This document shows, piece by piece, positions 23,991-31,031 of a stretch of 31,456 bases of DNA. This DNA is from Methylotenera_A sp036676175 (GTDB lineage Bacteria > Pseudomonadota > Gammaproteobacteria > Burkholderiales > Methylophilaceae). Where the stretch lies: assembly GCA_036676175.1 (NCBI GenBank), contig JAKFDL010000096.1, forward strand, positions 1-31,456. The letters are read 5' to 3'. Both the position numbers and the translations under genes were made by a program. Below the pieces are notes generated by a model, which was not told the DNA's origin, did no database searches, and saw only the letters and a program-made list of their open reading frames with translations. Position 1 is the stretch's first letter; the number at the start of each line of letters is the position of its first letter.

Positions 23991-24599
23991 CTATCCTGCC
24001 CAAGAATTTTTAAGTAAGCGCGTTAAATCACTGCGCAAGCCTTTGGGGTCAAATTTTCCTGGATAGCTCATCATCAAATTACCCAATGGATCTACCAAGA
24101 ATATATTAGATTCTGCACCACCATTAGCCGCATTGAATTCAGCCGAAAATTTTGCCATTTCTGTATCTGCACCAGCTAATATAATTAAATCTGGGTATTG
24201 CTTCTGTATCTCGTTATAAGCGTTTGCTTCAATAGCGATTGGCACTAGCAACACACGCTGTATACGATCAATCTCTTTGTTCATCGAAGTATGCACCTGT
24301 TTTAACATATGCAGTCGTGCAGCACATGGAGCTGTACAGCCCGTGTCATCAATCGTGACGACACTCCAGATTTTATTCCACTGTTCAGGATTAAATGCTT
24401 TACCTGTTGCATCTTTCAATACTGGAATCTGTAAGATTTTTGGTGGCTGGATTAAATTGCCATAGCTTTTACCACCAGGTATTAAATCAAAAAGATGTAA
24501 TAAAACGGCCATGGTAAACGGTAAGATAAATACCAAAATCAGCAGATAAAATGTTTTTTTACTCCGCACCGGTGGCTGGGTTTGACTTAGTTCAGACAT
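23991..24599 (-). CDS. SCO-like thioredoxin-fold oxidase assembly protein
   Basis: A 202-residue protein with one N-terminal membrane helix (about 17-36) and a periplasmic thioredoxin-fold domain carrying a CxxxC motif, TGCTAPC (Cys88, Cys92), like the copper-binding pair of SCO1/SenC. The C-terminal segment NIFLVDPLGNLMMSYP matches the SCO region that usually begins DHTA, but the metal-ligand His is missing here. It may therefore be a redox or assembly factor rather than a classic copper chaperone. It lies 4 nt after SURF1 and 13 nt before ctaA. Confidence 0.85.
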   Translation of the reverse strand: MSELSQTQPPVRSKKTFYLLILVFILPFTMAVLLHLFDLIPGGKSYGNLIQPPKILQIPVLKDATGKAFNPEQWNKIWSVVTIDDTGCTAPCAARLHMLKQVHTSMNKEIDRIQRVLLVPIAIEANAYNEIQKQYPDLIILAGADTEMAKFSAEFNAANGGAESNIFLVDPLGNLMMSYPGKFDPKGLRSDLTRLLKNSWAG

Positions 24600-24603
24600 A
24601 CAA

Positions 24604-25332
24604 TTAATGCTCTACTTTCTTAACATTTAATACGATATATATAACCAACAGGGTAAGTGCAAAACCAAACCACTGGTAGGCATAGCCCAAGTGCATAGTT
24701 ACACGCTCACCTGGTGGTGGCCAATTCCTTACGAACCCTCCATTATTTTTGGGGTCGAGCCGCACCACAAACGGCTGTACCGCAAAGGGTACCGATTTCG
24801 CATAGCGTGCCATATCTAAATTTTGCCATACTGGCTGCCACGCGCTAGCTGTTGTAGGTGGCGTATCCATGGTAAAAAATTTACTGGCTGGCAGGCCAAT
24901 ATCACCCTCAATTTGTTGGCTACCGTGTGGTGTATCTATTACTGGTGGTTTAGGAGCTTCGCCCACATTCGCTGCTGTTCTAGCAACCCAACCGCGGTTT
25001 ACTAGAACATATGTATTGCTGCCATCTACCTGCATCGGCGTCAACACATGATAACCAGCCACTGTATTTTGTACTTGGTTATCTAATAACAACTGGTATC
25101 TCGTGTCGTATTTCCCAGTAAATTTTACCCGCTTATAGCGCCAATTTTCTAAGCCCTCTATTTTATCAGGAAGAGCGATCACTGGCTCGTTTAAGCTTGC
25201 ATTTAGCTGCTTTTGTAGTGTGCGACGCGCATCTGCTTTGTTGTACTGCCACATGCCCAGCTTGATACAAATGCCCAGCATAAGCACAGTAGCCAGTGTC
25301 AGCCAAATATTTGGGCGAAACGTATATTTCAA
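24604..25332 (-). CDS. SURF1 family cytochrome oxidase assembly protein
   Basis: Inner-membrane factor thought to help insert heme A into subunit I. The 242-residue protein has an N-terminal helix (about 8-26) starting FRPNIWLTLATVLML, a periplasmic domain containing LENWRYKRVKFTGKYD, VLVNRGWV and the later YAQWFG-like YAYQWFG, and a C-terminal helix. The start is a TTG (25332-25330): no ATG or GTG lies in frame nearby, and AGGA is 9 nt upstream. It begins the SURF1-SCO-ctaA-ctaB operon. Confidence 0.94.
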   Translation of the reverse strand: MKYTFRPNIWLTLATVLMLGICIKLGMWQYNKADARRTLQKQLNASLNEPVIALPDKIEGLENWRYKRVKFTGKYDTRYQLLLDNQVQNTVAGYHVLTPMQVDGSNTYVLVNRGWVARTAANVGEAPKPPVIDTPHGSQQIEGDIGLPASKFFTMDTPPTTASAWQPVWQNLDMARYAKSVPFAVQPFVVRLDPKNNGGFVRNWPPPGERVTMHLGYAYQWFGFALTLLVIYIVLNVKKVEH

Positions 25333-25375
25333 ACTTATGAATCCTAAAAGTTACTACCTTATTCCAAACGAAAAA

Positions 25376-25404
25376 TTGCTATAAGCTGGCTTTAGCCGCA
25401 TAAT
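25376..25404 (+). promoter_or_regulatory. Putative promoter of the DUF2909 gene
   Basis: TTGCTA (25376-25381) and CATAAT (25399-25404) with 17-nt spacing lie in the gap between SURF1 and DUF2909. Confidence 0.5.
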
Positions 25405-25431
25405 ACTCGGCCAAATTTAAAGAGTAGTGTC

Positions 25432-25638
25432 ATGTTACTTAAAATTCTTATCATCACTATATTGCTGTTTGTTTTCGGCAGTCTTTCTGTTGCCTTTTAT
25501 CATTTAATGAAAGGCAAGCATAACGAAAAAGTGGTTAAAGCGCTTACATGGCGCATAGGCATTTCAATTGCCTTATTCTTATTGCTAATGATTGGTTTCT
25601 ACACTGGATTTGTTGGTAACCCAAACCCACACCCATAA
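25432..25638 (+). CDS. DUF2909 twin-transmembrane protein
   Basis: A 68-residue protein with two membrane helices (about 3-24 and 43-64) joined by a basic loop (KGKHNEKVVKALTWRI), matching the DUF2909 family found next to SURF1 and cox genes in many beta- and gammaproteobacteria. Its role is unknown; a function in oxidase assembly is suggested only by location. It is on the opposite strand from the rest of the cluster, divergent from SURF1 and ending 14 nt from the Cox11 stop. Confidence 0.88.
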   Translation: MLLKILIITILLFVFGSLSVAFYHLMKGKHNEKVVKALTWRIGISIALFLLLMIGFYTGFVGNPNPHP

Positions 25639-25652
25639 ACCAAATCTTTCGA

Positions 25653-26249
25653 CTAATTGAGGGCGGACTTGGCTTTTTCTGCAAGCGCGGCTTGGGATAG
25701 CCCCGCGTTACCATTGTAAAATGCATAATTCAATGTCACCGTATGCACATCAGCAGGTAAATCAGGCTTTACATAAAACATGATTGGCATTTCTTTATTT
25801 TCACCTGCCTTCAGTGTTTGCTCTTTAAAACAGAAACATTCAATTTTTTTGAAGTACAGCGTTGCTAATTCTGGCGTAATGCTTGGCACTGCTACGCCTA
25901 ACTGACTCGCTTCTCCGTTATTTTTTGCGGTGTAACTGGTTAAGGTAATTTCGCCTGGATGGACCCGCATACTGGTTTGTTTCGGGTGAAAACTCCAACC
26001 TAAGCCTGGCATAGTATTGCCAGTAAAGATCACGGTTACCCAGCGCGTCTTATCCACTTTCTGCGTTGTATCAAATGCAGTGGCAGTGCTATCTGCCCTA
26101 CCATTAATACCAAACTCTCTGCACATCACATCGTATAGTGGCGCTACTGCAAAGCTAAACATTAAGCCTGCAAATACGATGATGCTTAACTTCCAAGCGA
26201 GACGCTTGTTTATTTTAGACAATAAAGTCTTTTTCTCACTGGCACTCAT
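25653..26249 (-). CDS. ctaG: Cytochrome c oxidase assembly protein Cox11/CtaG
   Basis: Membrane-anchored copper chaperone for the CuB site of subunit I. The 198-residue protein has an N-terminal cytosolic stretch, one helix (about 18-38) and a conserved early Cys in PLYDVMCREFG. The copper-binding motif is CFC in KKIECFCFKEQ, and MPIMFYVKPDLP follows. A TAGGA ribosome site lies upstream. It follows a 40-residue membrane protein by 16 nt, so it is probably the last gene of the DUF2244-small protein-ctaG unit. Confidence 0.96.
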   Translation of the reverse strand: MSASEKKTLLSKINKRLAWKLSIIVFAGLMFSFAVAPLYDVMCREFGINGRADSTATAFDTTQKVDKTRWVTVIFTGNTMPGLGWSFHPKQTSMRVHPGEITLTSYTAKNNGEASQLGVAVPSITPELATLYFKKIECFCFKEQTLKAGENKEMPIMFYVKPDLPADVHTVTLNYAFYNGNAGLSQAALAEKAKSALN

Positions 26250-26265
26250 TTGCTACATCCTATGA

Positions 26266-26388
26266 TTATTTAAAATAGATGACAAAAACATATAATGCAA
26301 TTGCCAAGATGCCGATAACCCAGCCAACTAATAAATTTTTCTTTTTTAACTTTTCTTTTGCTTGTACTTCGTTTTTCTCTTGATTCAT
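26266..26388 (-). CDS. Small single-helix membrane protein (oxidase small assembly protein type)
   Basis: A 40-codon gene: a charged N-terminus (NQEKNEVQAKEKLKKK) followed by one transmembrane helix (about residues 19-38, LLVGWVIGILAIALYVFVIY). This is the layout of the small proteins annotated as cytochrome oxidase small assembly protein beside ctaG in betaproteobacteria. The ATG overlaps the stop of the DUF2244 gene (ATGA), so translation is likely coupled. GGAAAA lies just upstream. Family assignment is by position and shape, not by clear sequence identity. Confidence 0.75.
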   Translation of the reverse strand: MNQEKNEVQAKEKLKKKNLLVGWVIGILAIALYVFVIYFK

Positions 26389-26879
26389 TTTTTTTCCAAT
26401 AAACTTATATTTAAAACACCTGTTCTCTGCTTTAATTGCCTTGCCAATAACTCACGTTGTTTTCTAGTTAGATAGCGACCTATCACAATATCTTTTCCAT
26501 GGGATTGCAAATATAAGTGCAATTCACCGTTAGCTAGTTCTTGCTGCACTACTTTCACCCAATATGGGCTCACAACTTGCTGAGTTACAGTCTCCCCTAC
26601 GCAGCGCTCCACTATCAAGTTGTCACCCTCTATACTGATGCTTTCATAATCTGTTTCATGTCGGTTCACATAATAAAAGGCATAAGCCAATGCCGCTATT
26701 TCCAGCCCCACAAACGGTAAAACTAGCCAAGCCCCAAGCAAGCTAAATGCAATGCCAATGATACAGGGAATCACTGTAAGCAAAATAACCACTTTTTGCT
26801 TGCTGGCTGCACTTAAAGCACAATTAGGTTTAAAGGTTACTTTAAAACTGTTATATGCATCTATCTCGGATACGATCAT
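26385..26879 (-). CDS. DUF2244 integral membrane protein
   Basis: A 164-residue protein with two membrane helices (about 29-70, VVILLTVIPCIIGIAFSLLG and WLVLPFVGLEIAALAYAFYY) and a C-terminal beta-rich domain (ISIEGDNLIVERC, ELHLYLQSHGKDIVIGRYL). This matches DUF2244, common near cytochrome oxidase genes in alpha- and betaproteobacteria; its function is unknown. Two adjacent ATGs exist. The strong AGGAG is only 2 nt from the first (26882) but 5 nt from the second (26879), so I chose the second. The stop overlaps the next start (ATGA). Confidence 0.85.
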   Translation of the reverse strand: MIVSEIDAYNSFKVTFKPNCALSAASKQKVVILLTVIPCIIGIAFSLLGAWLVLPFVGLEIAALAYAFYYVNRHETDYESISIEGDNLIVERCVGETVTQQVVSPYWVKVVQQELANGELHLYLQSHGKDIVIGRYLTRKQRELLARQLKQRTGVLNISLLEKK

Positions 26880-26945
26880 CATGTCTCCTGTAGATTTATG
26901 ATTGTCTTTAGCACGAAATAATTCAACACATACAGCACAAAAGCA

Positions 26946-26973
26946 AACGCCACAAGGTAAACCTTGCGGCGTT
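26946..26973 (-). terminator. Terminator after subunit III
   Basis: A nearly perfect 13-bp stem, 26973-26961 with 26958-26946 (AACGCC core, one mismatch), lies 20 nt after the coIII stop. On the minus strand it is followed by TTTGCTTTTG. It separates subunits II-I-III from the DUF2244 unit. Confidence 0.8.
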
Positions 26974-26992
26974 ATATAAAGCTACTTTAGTA

Positions 26993-27823
26993 CTATAGCC
27001 AATATACGAATATGAACAAGAACAACCATACTACGTCTACAAAGTGCCAGTACCAAGCCACCGCTTCAAAACCAAAATGATCATGTGAATCAAAGTGGCC
27101 CTTCATGACGCGGAACAGGATGATAGCTAGCATAATCGCACCCATGGTTACATGCAGGCCGTGGAAGCCAGTGAGCATATAAAATGTAGCACCATATATT
27201 CCAGTTTTAATGGTAAAACCTGCTTCAGCATATTCATGCATTTGAAGATATAAGAAAATTGCGCCTAATAAAATTGTCAGCGCCAAGCCAACTTTAAGCT
27301 GTGTACGTTGATTCTTCATCAAGCCCCAATGCGCCCAAGTCAATGTAGCACCAGAAGTCAATAATATTAAAGTGTTGATTGCAGGCAAACCCCAAGGACC
27401 CATGGCGGTAAATGCCTCGGTAATGCCTGGGCCAGATGTTGGCCAACCTGCAACGAAGTTAGGCCATAACAACTTAGCATCGGCTAACCAGGGCACAGAT
27501 ACATTACGCGCATAAAACAAGGCACCGAAGAAACCAAAGAAGAACATCACTTCAGAGAATATGAACCAGCCCATTCCCCAGCGGAAAGAGATATCCACTT
27601 GCTTGTTATAAAATTTGCTAACGCTTTCACCTATCACTTCTTTAAACCAGCCAAATAGCAAATAAGCAAGCGAGAGGCCGCCAGCGATCATCAGCGGAGT
27701 ACCCATAGCAACTTTATTCAGCACCATCGCGAAGCCGCCTGCTAATAGAAACAAAGAGATTGATGCTATTAGTGGCCAAAAAGATGGGCCTGGTAAGTAA
27801 TAATTTTTTGTATCTTGACTCAT
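26993..27823 (-). CDS. ctaE: Cytochrome c oxidase subunit III
   Basis: A 276-residue protein with seven membrane helices, the third core subunit of an aa3-type heme-copper oxidase. Typical stretches are WGMGWFIFSEVMFFFGFFGA, LLTSGATLTWAHWGL, GATFYMLTGFHGLHVTMGAI and the C-terminal VAWYWHFVDVVWLFLFIFVY. The ATG at 27823 is preferred over the one at 27829, because AGGG (27833-27830) is 6 nt from the former and directly abuts the latter. It lies about 34 nt after subunit I and ends at a terminator, so it is last in the structural operon. Confidence 0.98.
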   Translation of the reverse strand: MSQDTKNYYLPGPSFWPLIASISLFLLAGGFAMVLNKVAMGTPLMIAGGLSLAYLLFGWFKEVIGESVSKFYNKQVDISFRWGMGWFIFSEVMFFFGFFGALFYARNVSVPWLADAKLLWPNFVAGWPTSGPGITEAFTAMGPWGLPAINTLILLTSGATLTWAHWGLMKNQRTQLKVGLALTILLGAIFLYLQMHEYAEAGFTIKTGIYGATFYMLTGFHGLHVTMGAIMLAIILFRVMKGHFDSHDHFGFEAVAWYWHFVDVVWLFLFIFVYWL

Positions 27824-27857
27824 ATTCATCCCTAAATAAATTTATTAATACCTATGA

Positions 27858-29447
27858 TTACTTTACTTGTGGTGGTGTTTCAAAGGTGTGGAATGGTGCT
27901 GGTGAAGCCACAGTCCACTCTAGGCCGTGTGCGCCTTCCCATACTTGATTAGTCGCTTTTGTACCGCCACGAACACACTTGATTACTACATACAAGAACA
28001 ACAACTGACTGATACCTAGTGCAAAGGCACCTAGTGAAGAAATCATGTTGAATTCGGCAAACTGTTGAGAGTAATCTGGAATACGACGTGGCATACCAGC
28101 TAAACCTGTAAAGTGCATTGGGAAGAACGTCACATTAAAGGCAATTGTCGTTGTCCAGAAATGCCATTTACCTAATTTTTCGTCATACATGTGACCTGTC
28201 CATTTAGGCAACCAGTAATACACGCCACCCATGATTGACATAGCTGCACCTGAGAACAACACGTAGTGGAAGTGAGCAACCACATAGTAAGTATCTTGCA
28301 GCTGGATATCAACAGGAAGAATCGCGCATACCAACCCTGTTAAGCCGCCAATGGTGAATAAGAACACAACGGCGACAGAGAACAGCATCGGCGTTTCAAA
28401 TGTCATTGAGCCTTTCCACATTGTGGCCAACCAGTTAAATACTTTAACCCCGGTTGGTACCGATATTAACATTGTGCTGTACATGAAAAACAATTGACCT
28501 GCCACTGGCATGCCTGTTGTGAACATGTGATGCGCCCATACAACGAATGACAGCACTGCAATTGCCGCCGTTGCGTATACCATTGATGCATAACCGAATA
28601 GCGGCTTGCGTGCGAATGTCGGAATAATGGTAGAAAGGATACCGAATGCCGGCAAAATCATAATGTAAACTTCAGGGTGACCAAAGAACCAGAATACGTG
28701 TTGGAACAACACTGGGTCACCGCCACCAGCGGCATTAAAAAATGTTGTACCAAAATGACGGTCAGTAATCAGCATCGTTAAAGCACCCGCCAATACTGGC
28801 ATTGCAGCGATTAACAAGTAAGCGGTAATTAACCATGTCCACACAAACATTGGCATTTTCATCAAGGTCATGCCTGGTGCGCGCATGTTAAAGATGGTTG
28901 TAATAATGTTAATAGAACCAACAATCGAAGATACACCCAAGATATGCAATGCTAATATACTCATATCGACTGACATGCCACCTTGCACAGATAGCGGCGG
29001 ATACATCGTCCAACCACCTGATGCCGCACCACCTGGCACAAAGAATGAAGCCAATAACAAGATTGCTGCCGGGATAAGTAGCCAGAAGCTCATGTTATTG
29101 AGTCGTGGGAAAGCCATATCTGGCGCGCCTATCATTAGCGGCACTTGCCAGTTAGCGAACCCCACAAATGCAGGCATGATCGCACCGAAAATCATTATCA
29201 AACCGTGCAATGTTGTCAGCTGATTAAACACATCAGGTTGCACAAACTGCAAACCAGGCTGAAACAATTCAGCACGAATGCCCATCGCTAGCGCGCCAGC
29301 AAACATAAACATGGCAAAGCTGAACCACAGGTACATGGTGCCAATATCTTTATGGTTGGTAGATTTTACCCAACGCATAAGCCCGGTAGGATGACCATGG
29401 CTATCGTGGCCATGATCGTCGTGATGTGCTGCAGTGGTTGTACTCAT
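27858..29447 (-). CDS. ctaD: Cytochrome c oxidase subunit I (heme a, heme a3-CuB)
   Basis: Catalytic subunit that reduces oxygen and pumps protons. The 529-residue protein has twelve helices. Ligands visible: His81 and His394 (heme a), His392 (heme a3), and His257, His306, His307 (CuB), with Tyr261 four residues after His257 for the His-Tyr crosslink. Glu259 in GHPEVY marks an A1-type oxidase with the D pathway; Asp110 and Lys335 fit the D and K pathway positions. The His-rich N-terminus (AAHHDDHGHDSHGH) is notable. The ATG at 29447 is chosen because AGGAG lies 6 nt upstream; a TTG just before it is too close. Confidence 0.99.
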   Translation of the reverse strand: MSTTTAAHHDDHGHDSHGHPTGLMRWVKSTNHKDIGTMYLWFSFAMFMFAGALAMGIRAELFQPGLQFVQPDVFNQLTTLHGLIMIFGAIMPAFVGFANWQVPLMIGAPDMAFPRLNNMSFWLLIPAAILLLASFFVPGGAASGGWTMYPPLSVQGGMSVDMSILALHILGVSSIVGSINIITTIFNMRAPGMTLMKMPMFVWTWLITAYLLIAAMPVLAGALTMLITDRHFGTTFFNAAGGGDPVLFQHVFWFFGHPEVYIMILPAFGILSTIIPTFARKPLFGYASMVYATAAIAVLSFVVWAHHMFTTGMPVAGQLFFMYSTMLISVPTGVKVFNWLATMWKGSMTFETPMLFSVAVVFLFTIGGLTGLVCAILPVDIQLQDTYYVVAHFHYVLFSGAAMSIMGGVYYWLPKWTGHMYDEKLGKWHFWTTTIAFNVTFFPMHFTGLAGMPRRIPDYSQQFAEFNMISSLGAFALGISQLLFLYVVIKCVRGGTKATNQVWEGAHGLEWTVASPAPFHTFETPPQVK

Positions 29448-29521
29448 CAATATCTCCTAAAAACTAACGCTAATTACTTTTAATTGTATGGAATTAAACT
29501 ATGTTTATTTTTTGCGACTAA

Positions 29522-30631
29522 TTATTTACGTGCCGCTTTAACTGCAGAAGGCTGAATAATGTCGCCTACCGAATTACCTAGCGCGTTTCGCTCGTAAGCA
29601 ATCACCGAAGCAATTTCAACATCGTTGAGCAAAGCCTTCCATGCTGGCATCACATTTTTACCATTTAAGATAATATCGAGGTGACCTTCAATTGGGCCAG
29701 TAGTAATTTTACCGCCAGTGATAGCGGGGAATGCTGGCGGCAAGCCTGCGCCGGTAGCTTGGTGACATACTGCACAATTTTTCTCATAGACTGTTTTACC
29801 ATTGGCGACCAAATCATCTTTTGTCCATTCTTTATCGGCTCCAGCTGCACCAGCAGCAGCCTCTTCAGCTTTGGCAGATAACCAGTCGTTATACTTTTCC
29901 TCACTTACCACTTCAACTACAATCGGCATATAGCCGTGGTTTTTACCACATAATTCAGCACATTGACCACGATAAGTGCCTTCTTTTTCTGCCTTAAACC
30001 ACACCTCTTTAATAAATCCTGGGATAGCATCCTGTTTAACACCAAATTCCGGTACCCACCAAGCATGAATTACATCTGAAGCGGTTAACACTACGCGTAC
30101 TTTTTTACCCACTGGCACCACCATCGGGTTGTCTACTTCTAACAAGTAATTTTCACTCTTTTCGGCTTTATTCTCAATTTGATCTTGGGTGGTTGATAAG
30201 TTACTGATGAACTTAACGTTTTTGTCTAAATAATCGTATTCCCATTTCCATTGATAGCCAGTGACCTTCACTGTCATATCAGCCTCACTAGTATCTTTCA
30301 TGGCAAAAATAGTTTTAGTCGCTGGAACTGCCATTACGATCAAAATAAGTGCCGGGATAATCGTCCAAACAATTTCCAGTGTGTGATGTTCGTGAAACTG
30401 AGCAGCCTTGTGCCCAACAGATTTACGGTGTTTGTATAGTGAATAAAACATGACTGCAAATACAACTACAAATATTGCCAAGCAGACCCAAACAATCAAC
30501 ATGTGCAAATCGAATATTTGTGCTGCAATTTCTGTAACTGGCGCCTTCAAATTTAAATCGTAGGCGGCGTGCGCGGAGCTGGCAATTGACGATAATGCCG
30601 TGCCTAGAAAGAAAATAGCTTTCTTATTCAT
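29522..30631 (-). CDS. ctaC: Cytochrome c oxidase subunit II fused to cytochrome c (caa3 type)
   Basis: A 369-residue electron-entry subunit. Signal peptide ending SSAHA (about 1-22); two membrane helices (about 40-65 and 86-106); cupredoxin domain with the CuA ligands His189, Cys224, Glu226, Cys228, His232 and Met235. An Ala-rich linker (about 252-266) leads to a C-terminal cytochrome c domain with CAVCH (286-290) and a distal Met in NGKNVMPAW. Such fusions carry electrons directly to CuA. The ATG at 30631 is chosen because it gives a clean signal peptide and has AAGG upstream; a longer in-frame start would add a non-signal extension. It leads the ctaC-ctaD-ctaE operon. Confidence 0.97.
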   Translation of the reverse strand: MNKKAIFFLGTALSSIASSAHAAYDLNLKAPVTEIAAQIFDLHMLIVWVCLAIFVVVFAVMFYSLYKHRKSVGHKAAQFHEHHTLEIVWTIIPALILIVMAVPATKTIFAMKDTSEADMTVKVTGYQWKWEYDYLDKNVKFISNLSTTQDQIENKAEKSENYLLEVDNPMVVPVGKKVRVVLTASDVIHAWWVPEFGVKQDAIPGFIKEVWFKAEKEGTYRGQCAELCGKNHGYMPIVVEVVSEEKYNDWLSAKAEEAAAGAAGADKEWTKDDLVANGKTVYEKNCAVCHQATGAGLPPAFPAITGGKITTGPIEGHLDIILNGKNVMPAWKALLNDVEIASVIAYERNALGNSVGDIIQPSAVKAARK

Positions 30632-30713
30632 AACTAAATCTACCTTGAAATGTGAATAATTTAATAATCCAAACAATGCTAGCAATCGTAATAAACCATT
30701 TGGTCAAACTCAT
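30624..30713 (-). CDS. Possible 29-residue membrane peptide overlapping the ctaC start
   Basis: An ATG-initiated frame of 29 codons directly upstream of ctaC. It ends at a TAA that overlaps the ctaC start by 8 bases (TATGAATAA). The product has a hydrophobic helix (about residues 6-21, WFITIASIVWIIKLF) and a short polar tail. The ribosome site is weak. It could be a small oxidase-associated membrane protein or a leader that couples translation to ctaC, or a chance frame in AT-rich DNA. Confidence 0.35.
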   Translation of the reverse strand: MSLTKWFITIASIVWIIKLFTFQGRFSYE

Positions 30714-30899
30714 TGATTAAGCTGCATTAATTGACTTTGCAGTGCTTTTAATTCCGCACTTTTATTTATTTATATGAAAACGCATGCAATACAAACACCT
30801 AAAAACAATGAGAAATTAGCATAAAAAATGATTAGCCTCAAGCAAAAAATTACAATTATGAAACATTCCTGTGCTTATTAAGTTACATTTGCTTTATTT
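30714..30899 (-). promoter_or_regulatory. Upstream region of the ctaC-ctaD-ctaE operon
   Basis: An AT-rich stretch between tRNA-Leu and the first oxidase frame. The best promoter candidate on the minus strand is TTGAGG (30841-30836) with TAATTT (30818-30813) at 17-nt spacing, which would give a leader of about 180 nt before ctaC. I see no clear terminator for the tRNA and no obvious operator. Confidence 0.4.
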
Positions 30900-30986
30900 T
30901 GGTGCCGGGAGGGGGAATCGAACCCCCACGTTGTCGCCAACGCGGGATTTTGAGTCCCGTGCGTCTACCAATTCCGCCATCCCGGC
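30900..30986 (-). tRNA. tRNA-Leu (anticodon CAA)
   Basis: An 87-nt class II tRNA with encoded CCA (30902-30900). The acceptor stem GCCGGGA pairs with TCCCGGC. The D-arm contains GGCGGAATTGGTAGACGC, and the anticodon loop CTCAAAA gives CAA (30952-30950), which reads UUG. There is a long variable arm, and the T-arm contains GGTTCGATTCC. It is divergent from queA. Confidence 0.97.
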
Positions 30987-30992
30987 TTGAGG

Positions 30993-31016
30993 TATAATTA
31001 CAACGCCGCCATTATA
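30993..31016. promoter_or_regulatory. Overlapping divergent promoters for tRNA-Leu and queA
   Basis: On the minus strand TATAAT (31016-31011) followed by GGCGGCG is a good stable-RNA -10 for tRNA-Leu. On the plus strand TATAAT (30993-30998) is a candidate -10 for queA. The two -10 boxes lie 12 bases apart and face each other's transcript, so the two genes could not easily be transcribed at once. The -35 boxes are unclear. Confidence 0.45.
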
Positions 31017-31031
31017 ACAACATTTTTCTCA

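Noticed and set aside
30632..30685. Longer ctaC with an 18-residue N-terminal extension
   Set aside because: The extension precedes a complete signal peptide and overlaps the other small frame; the ATG at 30631 fits the family start.
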